Assembly (NCBI RefSeq): GCF_000485595.1
Contig: NW_014577606.1
Span: 19,182 to 57,092, forward strand
Reading direction: 5' to 3'
Source of the DNA: Priapulus caudatus
Lineage: Eukaryota > Priapulida > Priapulimorpha > Priapulimorphida > Priapulidae
DNA: 37,911 nt
Shown here: positions 20,001-27,559 of the stretch, in pieces
Position numbering within the stretch: the first letter of the stretch is position 1
Layout of the letters: the number at the start of each line of letters is the position of its first letter
Made by a program: the position numbers and the translations under genes
The notes under the pieces: model-generated
Told to the model about the DNA's origin: nothing
The model's database searches: none
What the model saw: only the letters and a program-made list of their open reading frames with translations

Positions 20001-23000
20001 TATGTGCCTATTTTGTTTACATTTTGGATATGCATGTCCAATTTAGGACTAGACAATGTTAAAAAGATCACCCAAAAACGCAACAACAAACGTTTTTGTT
20101 TCAGCAGTGACTCATTTTTTTCTTGACTTTGTAGACATTGCCCTAGATTCTAGCGATATATCAAAACTCCATCATTTGACCCCATTACACTCAAAAAGAA
20201 CACTTGACACTAATCAGAGATTTAAACTCACCTTTTTTCTAAAATAAATGAAAAGCTGTGGTTAGTCAAGTTCATTCCCCTGTCCCCTGTAAGGCTTTAA
20301 TTTAAAAGTCTGTGAGTAAAAGCTTATACTAAGTAATTTAGATTATTCTCTATGTAGCTCCAACTATACACTGTTTAGATTATGTTTGCTAAATCGCGTG
20401 TATTTTCAATTATAAACAGATACTGCATGGTAACTGGCTTTGTGTTGTAGCTCAGCTCACAACAGATGCCAAAAGTGGGTACACACATTCTACAACTGCT
20501 GGAAGTCTGGAACCTGAAGCTCTGAAATCCTATGATAATTTAGATGATACACTATTCTCAACAATGTCACACACTGACAGTGATCTGATAATACCTGACT
20601 TGACTCAACAGACAGGTAGGAAAAAACATCACTTGTAATAATGTTTGCTGGATTGGCCACAGCCCAGCCATTAAACGTGTAAAACATCAATTTAACTAGC
20701 AAAGCAAAGTTTGTTAATGCTTTATTTATTGCTGTGCTGATGGTATGCTCAAGGTACCTTGTATATATCTGCTACTTGATTAAATTCAGTACACGGAGTA
20801 GAACTGTAGCACTCTATGAAGTCACTTGAAAACAAAAATATTTATTATCGCACATATTCAATAAGGAAATAACTAATATATATAATTGGTTTCATAATAT
20901 TGAAATTTTGTTATAAACGCCCCCTTGCTTTTTGATAGGTAGTGATGGCAGCCGCGACCAGTCGGCCAGGAGTAGAGTGCTTAAAATGCTTTCTGGTAAA
21001 GAGACGCCTATAGAAACAGTAACTGTGCTCAAGCCAACACCCATATTAAGGTAATTCCTTTCTTTTATACTAAAATAGGTAGTTTACAACAGAAACCTGT
21101 ATATGTAATTTGTTCATTATATATGCTGTCCTTCTATGAAGTAATTGTGCACACATATAATTTGGCATATTTCATTAAAGGAGATGACACGCACATATTT
21201 TGCAGTGCACATCTCTATAAAGTTTTAATATTATTGCATTTGCTGACGCTTGTCACAAAAGGAACACTGCAATGTGCTATTTATCGTAGATTGGACTCTG
21301 CCTCTGATAGCAGTCAGGATTTCATCCGTTTGTCAGACGTAGTAACACAGTGTGACAACATTTTCGTCCTAGTCGATACCACGGCGCCACCTCCACGCAA
21401 AAAGGGACGAAAGAAACGTAGTAGGTACGGGAATAATGCGACTGAAAACTGACCCCGTAGCACTTTCTAACCATGAATTTACAATACATATTATGATAAT
21501 GGGGAATTAATCATGTCATCATGTAGTGCATTTTATTATGTATAGTTACTGCAATCTTGCTAAATATGCATTTGTGCTGTTTGGCAATTTTTCTGAGTGA
21601 ATTGTCTTAAATGTTTCCACTGTGCTCGTGTGTGATGCCTAAGTTAACTGCATGAGTGCCATTTTGTTGATAGTCTTCGCAAGCGATGTTCATCAAACCT
21701 ACGACCCCCATCTGTTGGAGATATCCCAAACTCTGCATCTAGTAGGGATGGTGGTGATGAATATACAAGCTCCGAGATGTCAGAAGCAGATACTAAACTA
21801 CGCAGTGCAGTATGTATAGTTATAAATTTCCCTGCGAAACTAACAACTTCCTAAATAGGGCCAAATTTGTGGTCATTTGTATCCATTTTGAAATATTCTG
21901 CAATATATTTAACACACAGCTTTAAGCAATCCACCATAATCCTATTCATCCATAGTAATTAATTTCCCATATTCATGGAGCACAACATGGTAACTAAGAA
22001 AGGGTAGTAAAATTGTATAATTTGTGATTTTCTTGCAATATAACTTCGAAAATTATTAAATGTGAGGGTCAGCAAATGGACAGGATTGCATCATTTAGAC
22101 TTAATGGTGGTGGGTATTAAATTGTAAATATTTTACAGATTCCAACTTGGTTAAAGAATGAGCTTGCAGCATCAGATGCAGAGCACAATGAGGACGATGA
22201 AATCTCCAGTGGCTTAGACACTCCAAGGGACGGCCAATCCGAGCAAGTTAACCAGGTCATGTTTGTAGCTATAGTAACATATCATAAGTAGCATATTTCA
22301 AACCACAGGTGCAGTGGATTGAACAGGAAAAGTTCCAAATAAATTCGTACTGCCATATAACCTGCTGCTACCCTATCTTTATTTTCTTAAGTATGTATTT
22401 TTATGCACTTATATTGGCTATTATTTATGCTGCATAATCAACTTGAACTATGTAATAATGCTATAGTCATATGTTTCTGTTATATGGGCTACATTCCTAA
22501 CATGTTTCTGTGCTCATTAGCAACGGATTAACAAACCCATGCATTATGTGTCTGACATTTTGCCTATACTAAGCACACCTATGCATGGCTGCATATCTGA
22601 TTGAGAATGACTCGATCTACTTGGCATATTCAAATTTTGACTGAAAGTGGAAACACAGTTATGCGTGCAGTGGCAATGCGAATGTGGGTTATTGCAAACG
22701 TTGTGAAATGCAAAACGTGAAATGTAAGGTTAATATTGTTTTGTGACTATGTACCAATATGTTCTGGCTGCATAAGCGACTGTACTTAACAGGTGCTTGT
22801 GCATGAGGATGGCTGCATGCCATCATGCCATTCAACACACTAACTAATACTAATCACTATACCATCACGTTGTGCACTAATGAGCGTCGATCGTGCATAA
22901 TCACCTGCTGATGTTGAACTTTTATTGTTACCACAGATAAATGGTAAAACTGTAATAACAAGTGCAGAGTATGAAGCAAGCATCAACCAAATAGACCCAC

Positions 23001-24455
23001 TTTCTAGTTCAAGTAGCTCAGAGACATTCGCTATAAAGTAAGTAGAAATATAGATTATTGAATAAAATTATGGAATATAATATGAAGATGATCCTAAATA
23101 TGTGATGATGTGCATACTGTTTTTTCATTGACACCGCAATTAACGAGATCATAATTATTCCATAAAATCCCTTGCAATATAAGTTTTAGTTTAGTGTAGC
23201 TTAATTTTACAGTGTACCAAAGTATAGATTGTATGCTTTCAGGTCTGAAGTAAGTCAGCAAAACGCACCTGCACTAGGTATTACTGCTAGTGTGCAATAC
23301 AATGAAAAACTTGCTACCACACAGCGACCACTAAATCGACTTAGGGTAGCTGGCCGTGGACGTACTTTGGCTCCAAGAGGGAGCCACCAGCTAGCGACTA
23401 CTAATCAGAGATCAGCTGATCCACAAGGGTTCATATCTGCCGTTACACAAGTAAGTGACGCTCTAGCAATGTTTCTAACAGTGTTTTATTTTCAACGATA
23501 CAACGATAGCAACACGTTAAGATTGGATCGAGTAAGGAAACTCGTTTATTTAGGCTCCATTGTTTCATCTCTGGGGTTCTCGCATCACTGGTTACATCCT
23601 TGATGACAAATGATGGTGTGAAATGAAAATAGGTTGACTGTGAGAAGATAAGAAACAACAAAGTATATTGAAATTGTGGCGTACTATAATAGTCGCAGTT
23701 TGATTAATATGTTCGCTTCCTAAAACTGGTTAAACTCATTTGCCTGCATAAGGCAGAAAGTACTGTGATGGTGATATGAGAGTCTGTTAGTTAAATCCTT
23801 CCCACGCCTATATGGCGTATATGGCGGTGCCTATCTCCATTTCAGTAACCCTGAGGCCCCGCAGCTGCTTTCACAGCAAATGCTACAGTAGGGGGTTAGT
23901 CCACTGGTAGCACTGCGGGTTAACTTGCCACACTCTATCTCTCTATTGTACCATTTTGCAAGTCTTTGGTATGACCCGGCCGGGAATTAAACTCCCGACC
24001 TTCCACATGCGAGGCGAGCGTGAGAGTCTGTTGCTCTGTCTGATTTTAAATTTTTGGATACTGGAAATGATTAAAGTCTTTCCTCTCCTTTATACAGAGA
24101 AGAAGGGAAGAAGCCTTGCAACAAGAGCTTCAGCATCTTCAAGAAGAAAAGTTATTGATGGAGGAAAAGCTGAACGAAATAGCAGTGCAGCAAAACACCA
24201 ACGAACACACTGAAGTTGAGAAGAAAGCACAAGTATATATAACATGAATTTTTATTAGCGTAAAATTATAGTATACATGGTATATAGTACAGTCCGACCT
24301 CCTTTATCCGGCCATCCGTTATCCAGAAATCTCTATTAACCGGCCGCGATCTTGCAGTGTATGTTCTCTGTTTTTCATTCATTTTCACCTAAAAATCTCG
24401 CTCAAAACTTGCTCAAAGCTCGCTCAAAACTTGCGCGATGTACTAACCGTATGTG

Positions 24456-24495
<40 letters not shown>

Positions 24496-26489
24496 TGTGT
24501 GTTGTCCGCTCGTGTCCGCTATGCCTCCGGTAAAATTTCTGTTTTATTTCATTTTATTTCCATTTCATATAAACCATAAAACGCGACAGTTTGTTACAAA
24601 TAATCATAGCAACGAGTAAATACATTATCACATGCATAAACCCTACTGAACTGGATAGAAATGCTGTGTTTGAGCATAAAGGGCCGGACACACTAGGCGA
24701 TTAAATCGGGCGACAAAATCGCCCGATTCTATCGCGCGAGACGAGTGGACACACTAGGCGATTAAATCGGGCGATTAAATCGGGCGATTAAATCGGGCGA
24801 TTAAATCGCCGGTGAATAAGTCGTGCATGCATGTGCACGTAGACGTGCGTGCGTGCGTGTGCACGTACACCTGCGTGCATTCATGCGTGCGTGCGTGTGT
24901 ATGTAAACGTACGTGCATGCGTGCGTGTGTGCGTGCGTGTGTGCATGCGTGTGTGCGTGTGCACGTACACGTGCGTGCGTGCGTGCGTGCGTGCGTGTGC
25001 ACTTACACGTGCGTGCATGCGTGCGTGCGTGCGTGTGCACGTACACGTGCGTGCATGAGTGTGTGCATGCGTGTGCACGTACACATGCATACGTGCGTGC
25101 GTGCGTGCATCGCTATTGCATGACATGACATACTAAACATGAAACATCGCTATTACGTCAGTATCATTGAACAACTCTGATTGGCTGATGAATTGTACAA
25201 TCAGGCGATGTTATCGCCGGCCCCGGACACACTAGGCGATGAAATCGGGCGACAAATAATATCAAAACCTTTTGATCTATGCGATGAAATCGGCGGCGAT
25301 TGAGTGGACACACTAGGCGATTTCAGGGCGATTTCATCGCCCGATTTAATCGCCTAGTGTGTCCGGCCCTTAACGCTCATATCCGGCCAAATCCCATACC
25401 CGGCGGATGGGTGCCGCGGTCCCGACGTGGCCGGATAAAGGAGGTCGGACTGTATAGTGTTTCATACTAAATGTTAGTAACAATGATAATTTTGCAACAT
25501 TGTACTACCCCACCACTTGTACCCCCCACATTGTAGGCTACTACCCCATCACTTGTACACCCCACATTGTAGGCTACTACCCCAATGTGGGATTGATTAA
25601 TTGTTATGTTGCATTGCATTACATTGTATGATTTGTATTCCTTGTTTATTGCTCTAATGCTACTATTTGCTAGCAGTTATGTCATATCTAAACTACGAAT
25701 GGGCTACAAATATTCTCTGTCTCTGTCAAAATATACACTGTATTACATGAAACTGTGCCCCAATCATAGACAGTGGTTGAAGGGATAGAGCTACCATCGG
25801 CTATGAAAGCAGCCAAGATATATGGATACCTAGCAGTTCCCTAGTCCAGCTATGAGCATTTCGGTGTAAAGATGAACCTATTGAGAACTAGAGCACTCGG
25901 AGAGCGCAGACCTCCGCCAAGGCAGCTGAATTAATTCTCTCACTGTGAAAATTTTTATTAATTAATTAATTAATTAAATAATTGATTGGATCCGGATGAC
26001 CACCAAAATGTAATCAATTTTAAGTTACCCCATTTCTGACCTATCCTGCAAATTTTATTAATTAATTAATTAATTGATCCGGATCGCCACCAAAATGTAA
26101 TCAATTCTAAGTTAGCCCATTTCTGACCTATCTTGAAAATTTTATGACAATCCGTCCATAACCTTTTTAGTTAGGCTGTACACAAAGAACGGTGTTACAA
26201 ACCTACAAACGCACAAACCCACAAACGAAAAAAACACACAAACGAACAAACACATGCCGGTGAAAACATAACATCCTGCCAACCCCTTGGCGGAGGTAAT
26301 AATGAAGTGGAATGTGATATTGTCATCCCAAATACAGCAACGTGTTTTTTTTTACAGGAACGTGAGATTCTGTTGCTGGAGGAGCTAGAAAAGCTTAGGC
26401 AGGAGCTTCAGCAGCAGAATTCACGGATGCTGGACAACCAGAAACAGCTGCAGCAGCTGCAGGTACCGATAGTCAGTCAGCAGCAGTAA
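7487..26489 (+). CDS. NEK9: NEK9-like protein kinase with N-terminal DUF4347-like domain, 25 exons, 1435 aa
   Basis: Exons: 7487-8036, 8262-8497, 9868-10044, 10170-10371, 10877-11096, 11565-11684, 12021-12162, 12675-12803, 13038-13153, 14991-15086, 15579-15812, 16530-16670, 17080-17202, 18831-19017, 19178-19393, 19600-19777, 20451-20615, 20939-21050, 21290-21424, 21674-21809, 22139-22255, 22937-23037, 23243-23450, 24098-24232, 26358-26489. All introns are GT-AG and the joined length, 4308 nt, is an open frame. Domains: Ser/Thr/Asn-rich tail (1-183), DUF4347-like (188-357), kinase (380-630; GKGAYG loop, K409, E427, HRD 501-503, DFG 521-523), RCC1 repeats (664-990), basic NLS-like stretch (about 1148-1164), NEK9-type PTWLKNEL (1207-1214), coiled coil (about 1348-1430). 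Known NEK9 acts in mitotic spindle and centrosome signalling, upstream of NEK6/7. The RCC1 part restrains the kinase and the coiled coil mediates self-association. Human NEK9 is 979 aa; this protein is longer mainly at the N-terminus. The kinase, RCC1 and C-terminal order excludes NEK8, which has no coiled-coil tail. Confidence 0.9.
8262..8497 (+). CDS. NEK9: Exon 2: first half of the DUF4347-like domain
   Basis: Acceptor TTTTTACTGCAG, phase 1 in, phase 0 out (AAG|GTAATG). It encodes [12 protein letters not shown], then [16 protein letters not shown] and [19 protein letters not shown]. In DUF4347 the corresponding pattern is an N-terminal LLVSS-type strand, a strand ending in Y/D, a TLDxLL helix, and a strand leading to S-H-G. 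Here the His of S-H-G is Thr248, and Gly249 is kept. Confidence 0.8.
8641..9020. repeat. Hairpin-ended interspersed repeat in intron 2
   Basis: Begins with AGCTCACCTTGAC and its near inverse GTCAAGATGAGCT, then a CGTCCGTCCGTC array and unique-looking sequence. A relative starts the same way at 13259 in intron 9. The right boundary is a guess. Confidence 0.6.
9021..9867. other. NEK9: Rest of intron 2
   Basis: No coding signal. A short hairpin, GAGTATATAATGGGAG / CTCCCATATATACTC, lies at about 9591-9623. Nothing else recognised. Confidence 0.4.
9868..10044 (+). CDS. NEK9: Exon 3: second half of the DUF4347-like domain
   Basis: Phase 0 at both ends (ACCGTAG|GTG, GGG|GTAAGG). It encodes [17 protein letters not shown] and then [10 protein letters not shown]. 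This follows the DUF4347 pattern of a hydrophobic strand, a catalytic C-N-x-A-A-G turn and an amphipathic helix ending before a V-x-V-A strand. Trp301 appears to sit at the Cys position. Confidence 0.8.
10170..10371 (+). CDS. NEK9: Exon 4: end of the DUF4347-like domain and start of the kinase
   Basis: Continues directly as [19 protein letters not shown], matching the terminal strand and loop of DUF4347 (V-x-V-A-x-S-x-D-x-x-G). After a short linker ([13 protein letters not shown]) it encodes YEKIRTVGK, the first kinase strand. It ends in phase 1 inside the glycine-rich loop (donor GTAGTG), so both domains share one exon. Confidence 0.85.
10372..10876. other. NEK9: Intron 4
   Basis: AT-rich intron of 505 bases. 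No repeat or RNA gene recognised. Confidence 0.5.
10877..11096 (+). CDS. NEK9: Exon 5: kinase N-lobe
   Basis: Encodes the rest of the loop ([11 protein letters not shown]), VILKEIN with catalytic Lys409, the C-helix with Glu427 ([11 protein letters not shown]) and the hinge ([10 protein letters not shown]). The YRR-x-D/E-D-D-S context is NEK9-like. Phase 2 out (GTAAGT). Confidence 0.93.
11097..11564. other. NEK9: Intron 5, GT-rich
   Basis: Strongly G/T-biased on the + strand, made of irregular GTGTG, GGTG and GATG units. His/Thr-rich open frames on the other strand follow from this bias and are not genes. Confidence 0.6.
11565..11684 (+). CDS. NEK9: Exon 6: kinase C-lobe start
   Basis: Encodes the D and E helices ([20 protein letters not shown]) and NILHR. 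The HRD arginine is split across the next intron (AG|GTATAC ... CAG|G). Confidence 0.93.
   Translation, partial: YADAVFGQTNRAIGRKIHTEPVPTDGLSSKGHARAQHSP
11685..12020. other. NEK9: Intron 6
   Basis: AT-rich, 336 bases, nothing recognised. Intron 7 (12163-12674) is similar. Confidence 0.4.
12021..12162 (+). CDS. NEK9: Exon 7: catalytic and activation loops
   Basis: Encodes [17 protein letters not shown] and the activation segment with [14 protein letters not shown]. All catalytic residues (D503, N508, D521) are present, so the kinase should be active. The Thr residues before PYY are the usual activating position in NEK kinases. Confidence 0.95.
12675..12803 (+). CDS. NEK9: Exon 8: kinase C-lobe
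   Basis: Encodes [17 protein letters not shown] (F-helix with the conserved D and W) and [16 protein letters not shown], as in NEK kinases. Phase 0 at both ends. Confidence 0.95.
13038..13153 (+). CDS. NEK9: Exon 9: end of the kinase domain
   Basis: Encodes [14 protein letters not shown] and [13 protein letters not shown], the RP-S motif that closes NEK kinase domains. Phase 2 out (AG|GTAATA). Confidence 0.93.
13259..14350. mobile_element. Hairpin-ended interspersed repeat in intron 9
   Basis: Starts TAGCTCATCTGA with an adjacent TCAGATG that folds back, then CGTCCGTCCGTC and GTGCGTGCGTGC arrays. Near 14314 the inverted TCAGATGAGC occurs, followed by CCAGACGCTCTGCGTCTCTT. Two copies of CACAAATCTTAAC-x-GCTCGAC (about 13370 and 13541) show internal duplication. 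A tRNA-like segment sits inside (see 13888). No coding capacity. Confidence 0.55.
13888..13975 (+). mobile_element. tRNA-derived SINE-like segment
   Basis: TGGATAGCTGAACGG resembles a pol III A box. About 45 bases on, GGATCGAATCCC is a near-perfect B box, followed by a T-rich tail. Not a functional tRNA, because the acceptor stem is not formed. It reads as the head of a SINE. Confidence 0.5.
14351..14990. other. NEK9: Remainder of intron 9
   Basis: AT-rich. CTCTGGTGGTCCAGTGGTTA near 14429 is again A-box-like, but no B box follows at the right distance. Nothing else recognised. Confidence 0.35.
14991..15086 (+). CDS. NEK9: Exon 10: linker between kinase and RCC1
   Basis: Encodes [12 protein letters not shown], an acidic patch and a basic KKKRIR. 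The donor, AAG|GTCAAT, is weaker than its neighbours, but the phase-2 join to exon 11 keeps the frame. Human NEK9 also has a basic stretch at this position. Confidence 0.75.
15087..15578. other. NEK9: Intron 10
   Basis: AT-rich, 492 bases, nothing recognised. Confidence 0.4.
15579..15812 (+). CDS. NEK9: Exon 11: RCC1 repeat region begins
   Basis: Encodes [18 protein letters not shown] and [12 protein letters not shown], a typical RCC1 blade (H-x-x-x-x, V-x-x-W-G, GQLGHGD). Phase 2 on both sides. Confidence 0.93.
15909..16330. mobile_element. hAT-type MITE with 8-bp target duplication
   Basis: Flanked exactly by ATGAATTC (15901-15908 and 16331-16338). Termini are TAAGGCTGTAACGAT and, inverted, ATCATTACAGCCCTA. 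An 8-bp duplication with a TAGGGCTG-like terminus is characteristic of hAT elements. The 422-bp body is full of TCGAATCG/CGATTCGA motifs and has a 31-bp unit repeated 2.5 times (16233-16263, 16264-16294, 16295-16310). Non-coding. Confidence 0.8.
16530..16670 (+). CDS. NEK9: Exon 12: RCC1 repeat
   Basis: Encodes [20 protein letters not shown] and [13 protein letters not shown], one RCC1 repeat. Confidence 0.92.
16863..17050. repeat. Tandem duplication of about 92 bp in intron 12
   Basis: A unit beginning ATGATTCCGTAACCACTGAG (about 16863-16954) is repeated with around 85% identity by eye at 16955-17050. It ends just before the acceptor of exon 13. Confidence 0.65.
17080..17202 (+). CDS. NEK9: Exon 13: RCC1 repeat
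   Basis: Encodes [20 protein letters not shown] and [16 protein letters not shown]. The donor is TA|GTAAGT; the split Tyr codon is completed by exon 14. Confidence 0.92.
17203..18830. other. NEK9: Intron 13
   Basis: The second-largest intron without a clear element (1628 bases), AT-rich. A short TGTGCGTGCATGCGTGCATG array lies at about 18657-18687. CAGCACCTGAATC-type words recur near 17840-17875. No gene or RNA recognised. Confidence 0.45.
18831..19017 (+). CDS. NEK9: Exon 14: RCC1 repeat with NEK9-type features
   Basis: Encodes [20 protein letters not shown] and [12 protein letters not shown]. The C-G-x-D-G-x-x-x-x-T-x-x-G-x-x-L-A-C-G pattern is that of human NEK9 at the same place. The chosen acceptor CTACTGCAG|CAG keeps the frame; the next AG three bases on would drop one codon. 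Confidence 0.92.
19178..19393 (+). CDS. NEK9: Exon 15: RCC1 repeat
   Basis: Encodes [20 protein letters not shown] and [13 protein letters not shown]. Phase 0 at both ends. Confidence 0.92.
19600..19777 (+). CDS. NEK9: Exon 16: last RCC1 blade and start of the linker
   Basis: Encodes [20 protein letters not shown], then WGTR and an Asn/Asp/Glu-rich, likely disordered tail. Phase 1 out (AATG|GTAGGT). Confidence 0.9.
19778..20450. other. NEK9: Intron 16
   Basis: 673 bases, AT-rich, no element recognised. Intron 17 (20616-20938) and intron 20 (21810-22138) are alike. Confidence 0.4.
20451..20615 (+). CDS. NEK9: Exon 17: disordered linker
   Basis: Ser/Thr/Asp-rich residues 1023-1077, with no recognisable domain. 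Kept because phases (1-1) and splice sites fit and the frame is open; the corresponding region of NEK9 is also disordered. Confidence 0.8.
20939..21050 (+). CDS. NEK9: Exon 18: linker
   Basis: Encodes [20 protein letters not shown] and KPTPILR. Phase 1 in, phase 2 out. No domain recognised. Confidence 0.8.
21290..21424 (+). CDS. NEK9: Exon 19: linker with NLS-like basic stretch
   Basis: Encodes [20 protein letters not shown], a strong monopartite-type nuclear localisation pattern extended by LRKR in exon 20. Human NEK9 has an NLS elsewhere, just after the kinase, so placement differs. Acceptor TTATCGTAG has a weak pyrimidine tract. Confidence 0.78.
21674..21809 (+). CDS. NEK9: Exon 20: linker
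   Basis: Encodes [18 protein letters not shown] and an acidic [14 protein letters not shown]. Phase 2 in, phase 0 out (GCA|GTATGT). Confidence 0.8.
22139..22255 (+). CDS. NEK9: Exon 21: conserved WLxxEL motif
   Basis: Starts [20 protein letters not shown]. The P-x-W-L-(R/K)-x-E-L pattern occurs at the same relative place, between the RCC1 repeats and the coiled coil, in NEK9 as I remember it. This supports the family assignment outside the two big domains. Confidence 0.85.
22256..22936. other. NEK9: Intron 21
   Basis: 681 bases, AT-rich, no element recognised. Confidence 0.4.
22937..23037 (+). CDS. NEK9: Exon 22: linker
   Basis: Encodes [20 protein letters not shown] and a Ser-rich tail. 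Phase 2 out at AA|GTAAGT. Confidence 0.8.
23243..23450 (+). CDS. NEK9: Exon 23: basic linker
   Basis: Encodes a Gln/Thr/Arg-rich segment with [16 protein letters not shown]. Acceptor TGCTTTCAG|G, donor CAA|GTAAGT. The RG/basic character suggests an unstructured binding region; no domain recognised. Confidence 0.82.
23870..24025 (-). mobile_element. SINE-like element on the - strand in intron 23
   Basis: On the - strand it reads GCTCGCCTCGCATGTGGAAG, then GGTCGGGAGTTTAATTCCCG and GCCGGGTCATACCAAAGAC. This is the familiar head of a tRNA-derived SINE that I recognise from several marine invertebrate genomes. The + strand TAGTCCACTGGTAGC near 23893 is also tRNA-like. Boundaries are approximate. 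Confidence 0.55.
24098..24232 (+). CDS. NEK9: Exon 24: coiled coil
   Basis: Encodes [20 protein letters not shown] and [13 protein letters not shown], with Leu/Ile at heptad spacing. This equals the C-terminal coiled coil of NEK9, which mediates self-association. Confidence 0.88.
24452..24500. repeat. GCGT microsatellite
   Basis: Pure GTGC repeats inside the pogo-like element. The Cys/Val/Arg frames here are artefacts. Confidence 0.85.
24680..25370. mobile_element. Harbinger-like MITE nested in the pogo-like element
   Basis: Termini AGGGCCGGACACACTAGGCG and the inverse extend for about 34 bp, flanked by TAA (24677-24679 and 25371-25373). The interior repeats the terminal word ACACACTAGGCGAT several times and includes a large GCGT array. 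A 3-bp TAA duplication points to PIF/Harbinger. Confidence 0.72.
24825..25112. repeat. Long GCGT/GCAC minisatellite
   Basis: A GTGCGTGCGTGC background punctuated by the palindromic word GTGCACGTACACGTGC, which recurs about every 60-70 bases. It is open in almost every frame, so long His/Thr/Arg or Cys/Val frames appear on both strands; none is a gene. Confidence 0.85.
25504..25589. repeat. Tandem repeat, about 40-bp unit
   Basis: CTACCCCACCACTTGTAC... is repeated as CTACCCCATCACTTGTAC..., each ending CCACATTGTAGG, with a partial third unit. Confidence 0.75.
25890..26302. mobile_element. Interspersed repeat with CCTCCGCCAAGG inverted ends
   Basis: CCTCCGCCAAGG (about 25911) is mirrored by CCTTGGCGGAGG (about 26286). 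Inside, a segment of about 95 bases (TTAATT run, GATCCGGAT, CCACCAAAATGTAATCAATT, CCCATTTCTGACCTATC) occurs twice, and an ACAAAC-rich tail precedes the right end. This composite is a widespread type in marine invertebrate DNA. Class unresolved. Confidence 0.55.
26358..26489 (+). CDS. NEK9: Exon 25: coiled coil end and stop codon
   Basis: Acceptor TTTTTTTTTACAG. Encodes [20 protein letters not shown], more heptads, and VPIVSQQQ before TAA (26487-26489). An internal CAG|GTACCG at 26462 could act as a donor to the 27039 exon. Confidence 0.87.
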   Translation, partial: EREILLLEELEKLRQELQQQNSRMLDNQKQLQQLQVPIVSQQQ

Positions 26490-26549
26490 GCCGCCAGGCA
26501 GCTGGAATGATATGAGAATATATAAGTTAGGACTTGTTGTAAATGATCA

Positions 26550-26555
26550 AATAAA
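26550..26555 (+). terminator. NEK9: Polyadenylation signal of the kinase gene
   Basis: AATAAA 61 bases after the stop codon, followed by AT/TG-rich sequence. This gives a short 3' untranslated region and supports exon 25 as a real last exon. Confidence 0.7.
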
Positions 26556-27038
26556 GTGTAAATGCTTGTTTAAAATGTAAAAAGTAAAAAAGTAATGTGC
26601 ATGTTTGCTTTAGCAGCAAAATAGCTGTGCTCCCATGAAATTTTCATTTAGCATATATAAACTGCAAATGATTCCTGTTACACGTTGGCTAAGTGTAGTA
26701 GTAGACTATAACATCGATGGAGCTTTTTAGGTGCTGAAGAAATAAATCATACAATGTTTAAATATTATAACTAATAGTGTACTACTACTATTGTACTATA
26801 ATTGTTTAATTAATAACTTGATAACAGACATACAATAATCTTACAGGTTTATATTCACATACCTTTAAAATTTTTAACATTAGTATAATAATCTTTTTAT
26901 ATCGATTCAAACATGGTATGTAGTTCTTTACTGAGCAATAGTACAAACTAAGTATGTGTTTAGTACATCAACCATGTGTATTCGAAGTAACTATAGATGC
27001 TGCATGACATTGCTTCTTATATCTTATATTCTTTGCAG
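26556..27038. other. Stretch downstream of the main poly(A) signal
   Basis: AT-rich. It would be an intron if the 27039 exon is used; otherwise it is intergenic. Nothing recognised. Confidence 0.3.
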
Positions 27039-27167
27039 GAGAACTTGCAAAGAGTGGCACACCAACCAGTGCATGAAACAAATGGCAAAGTCGGCACAGG
27101 AACATCACAGGTGCAACTCCCTAATAATAACTCTCAAAAGCAAAGCAAGGTGTGCTCCCTTCAGTAA
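27039..27167 (+). CDS. NEK9: Possible alternative last exon of the kinase gene
   Basis: A good acceptor (ATATTCTTTGCAG) is followed by 42 open codons in the phase that a CAG|GT donor at 26462/26463 would supply. They begin ENLQRVAHQPVHETNGK and end with TAA at 27165-27167. Joined to the end of exon 25 (LQQLQ) it would lengthen the coiled coil and give a 1469-aa form. The nearest AATAAA after it is far away (28291), and a further donor (AAG|GTGTGC) precedes the stop. Inference only; no transcript evidence. Confidence 0.4.
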   Translation, partial: ENLQRVAHQPVHETNGKVGTGTSQVQLPNNNSQKQSKVCSLQ

Positions 27168-27559
27168 AGCCTTGTGGTATCAATGCACTATTATCATATG
27201 TGTACTTATGCGTGCAGGCACGTAGGGCTGCACGTTCAGTGCCCCATGCGCATGTAAGCTAGCCTATACTCGTATGTGCAAATTTGTATACACACTTCGT
27301 AGATGGGCAGGAGGCAGTACGTTGTATGATGTCATATCCCAACTGGGAGTCTTAGAAAGCCGTTTCTAGTTTATGGCAATATCTAAATTTAGAAATTGTT
27401 AGCCTATAACTTATGTACTGCAGTTTCACTTGCCTACTATTCTAGATAGTGCAGTTATAACGTTTATTGAGTAATGTATTTTCATCTGATAAAATAGTTG
27501 TTTTTTGTTTGCCCAGTTGATCACCTAATTTTATTATTGTTTATTGCTATAGATATTTT

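Larger units (their letters stand above)
24290..25452. mobile_element. pogo/Tigger-type DNA transposon remnant in intron 24
   Basis: Termini are perfect inverted repeats of about 25 bp, beginning CAGTCCGACCTCCTTTATCC, with TA on both outer sides (24288-24289 and 25453-25454). TA duplication and CAGT termini fit Tc1/mariner-pogo elements. It has no transposase and is split by the nested element at 24680-25370. Confidence 0.75.

Noticed and set aside
24775-25128. Many overlapping His/Thr/Arg and Cys/Val frames
   Set aside because: The GCGT/GCAC array is open in nearly every frame; no splice or codon signal.
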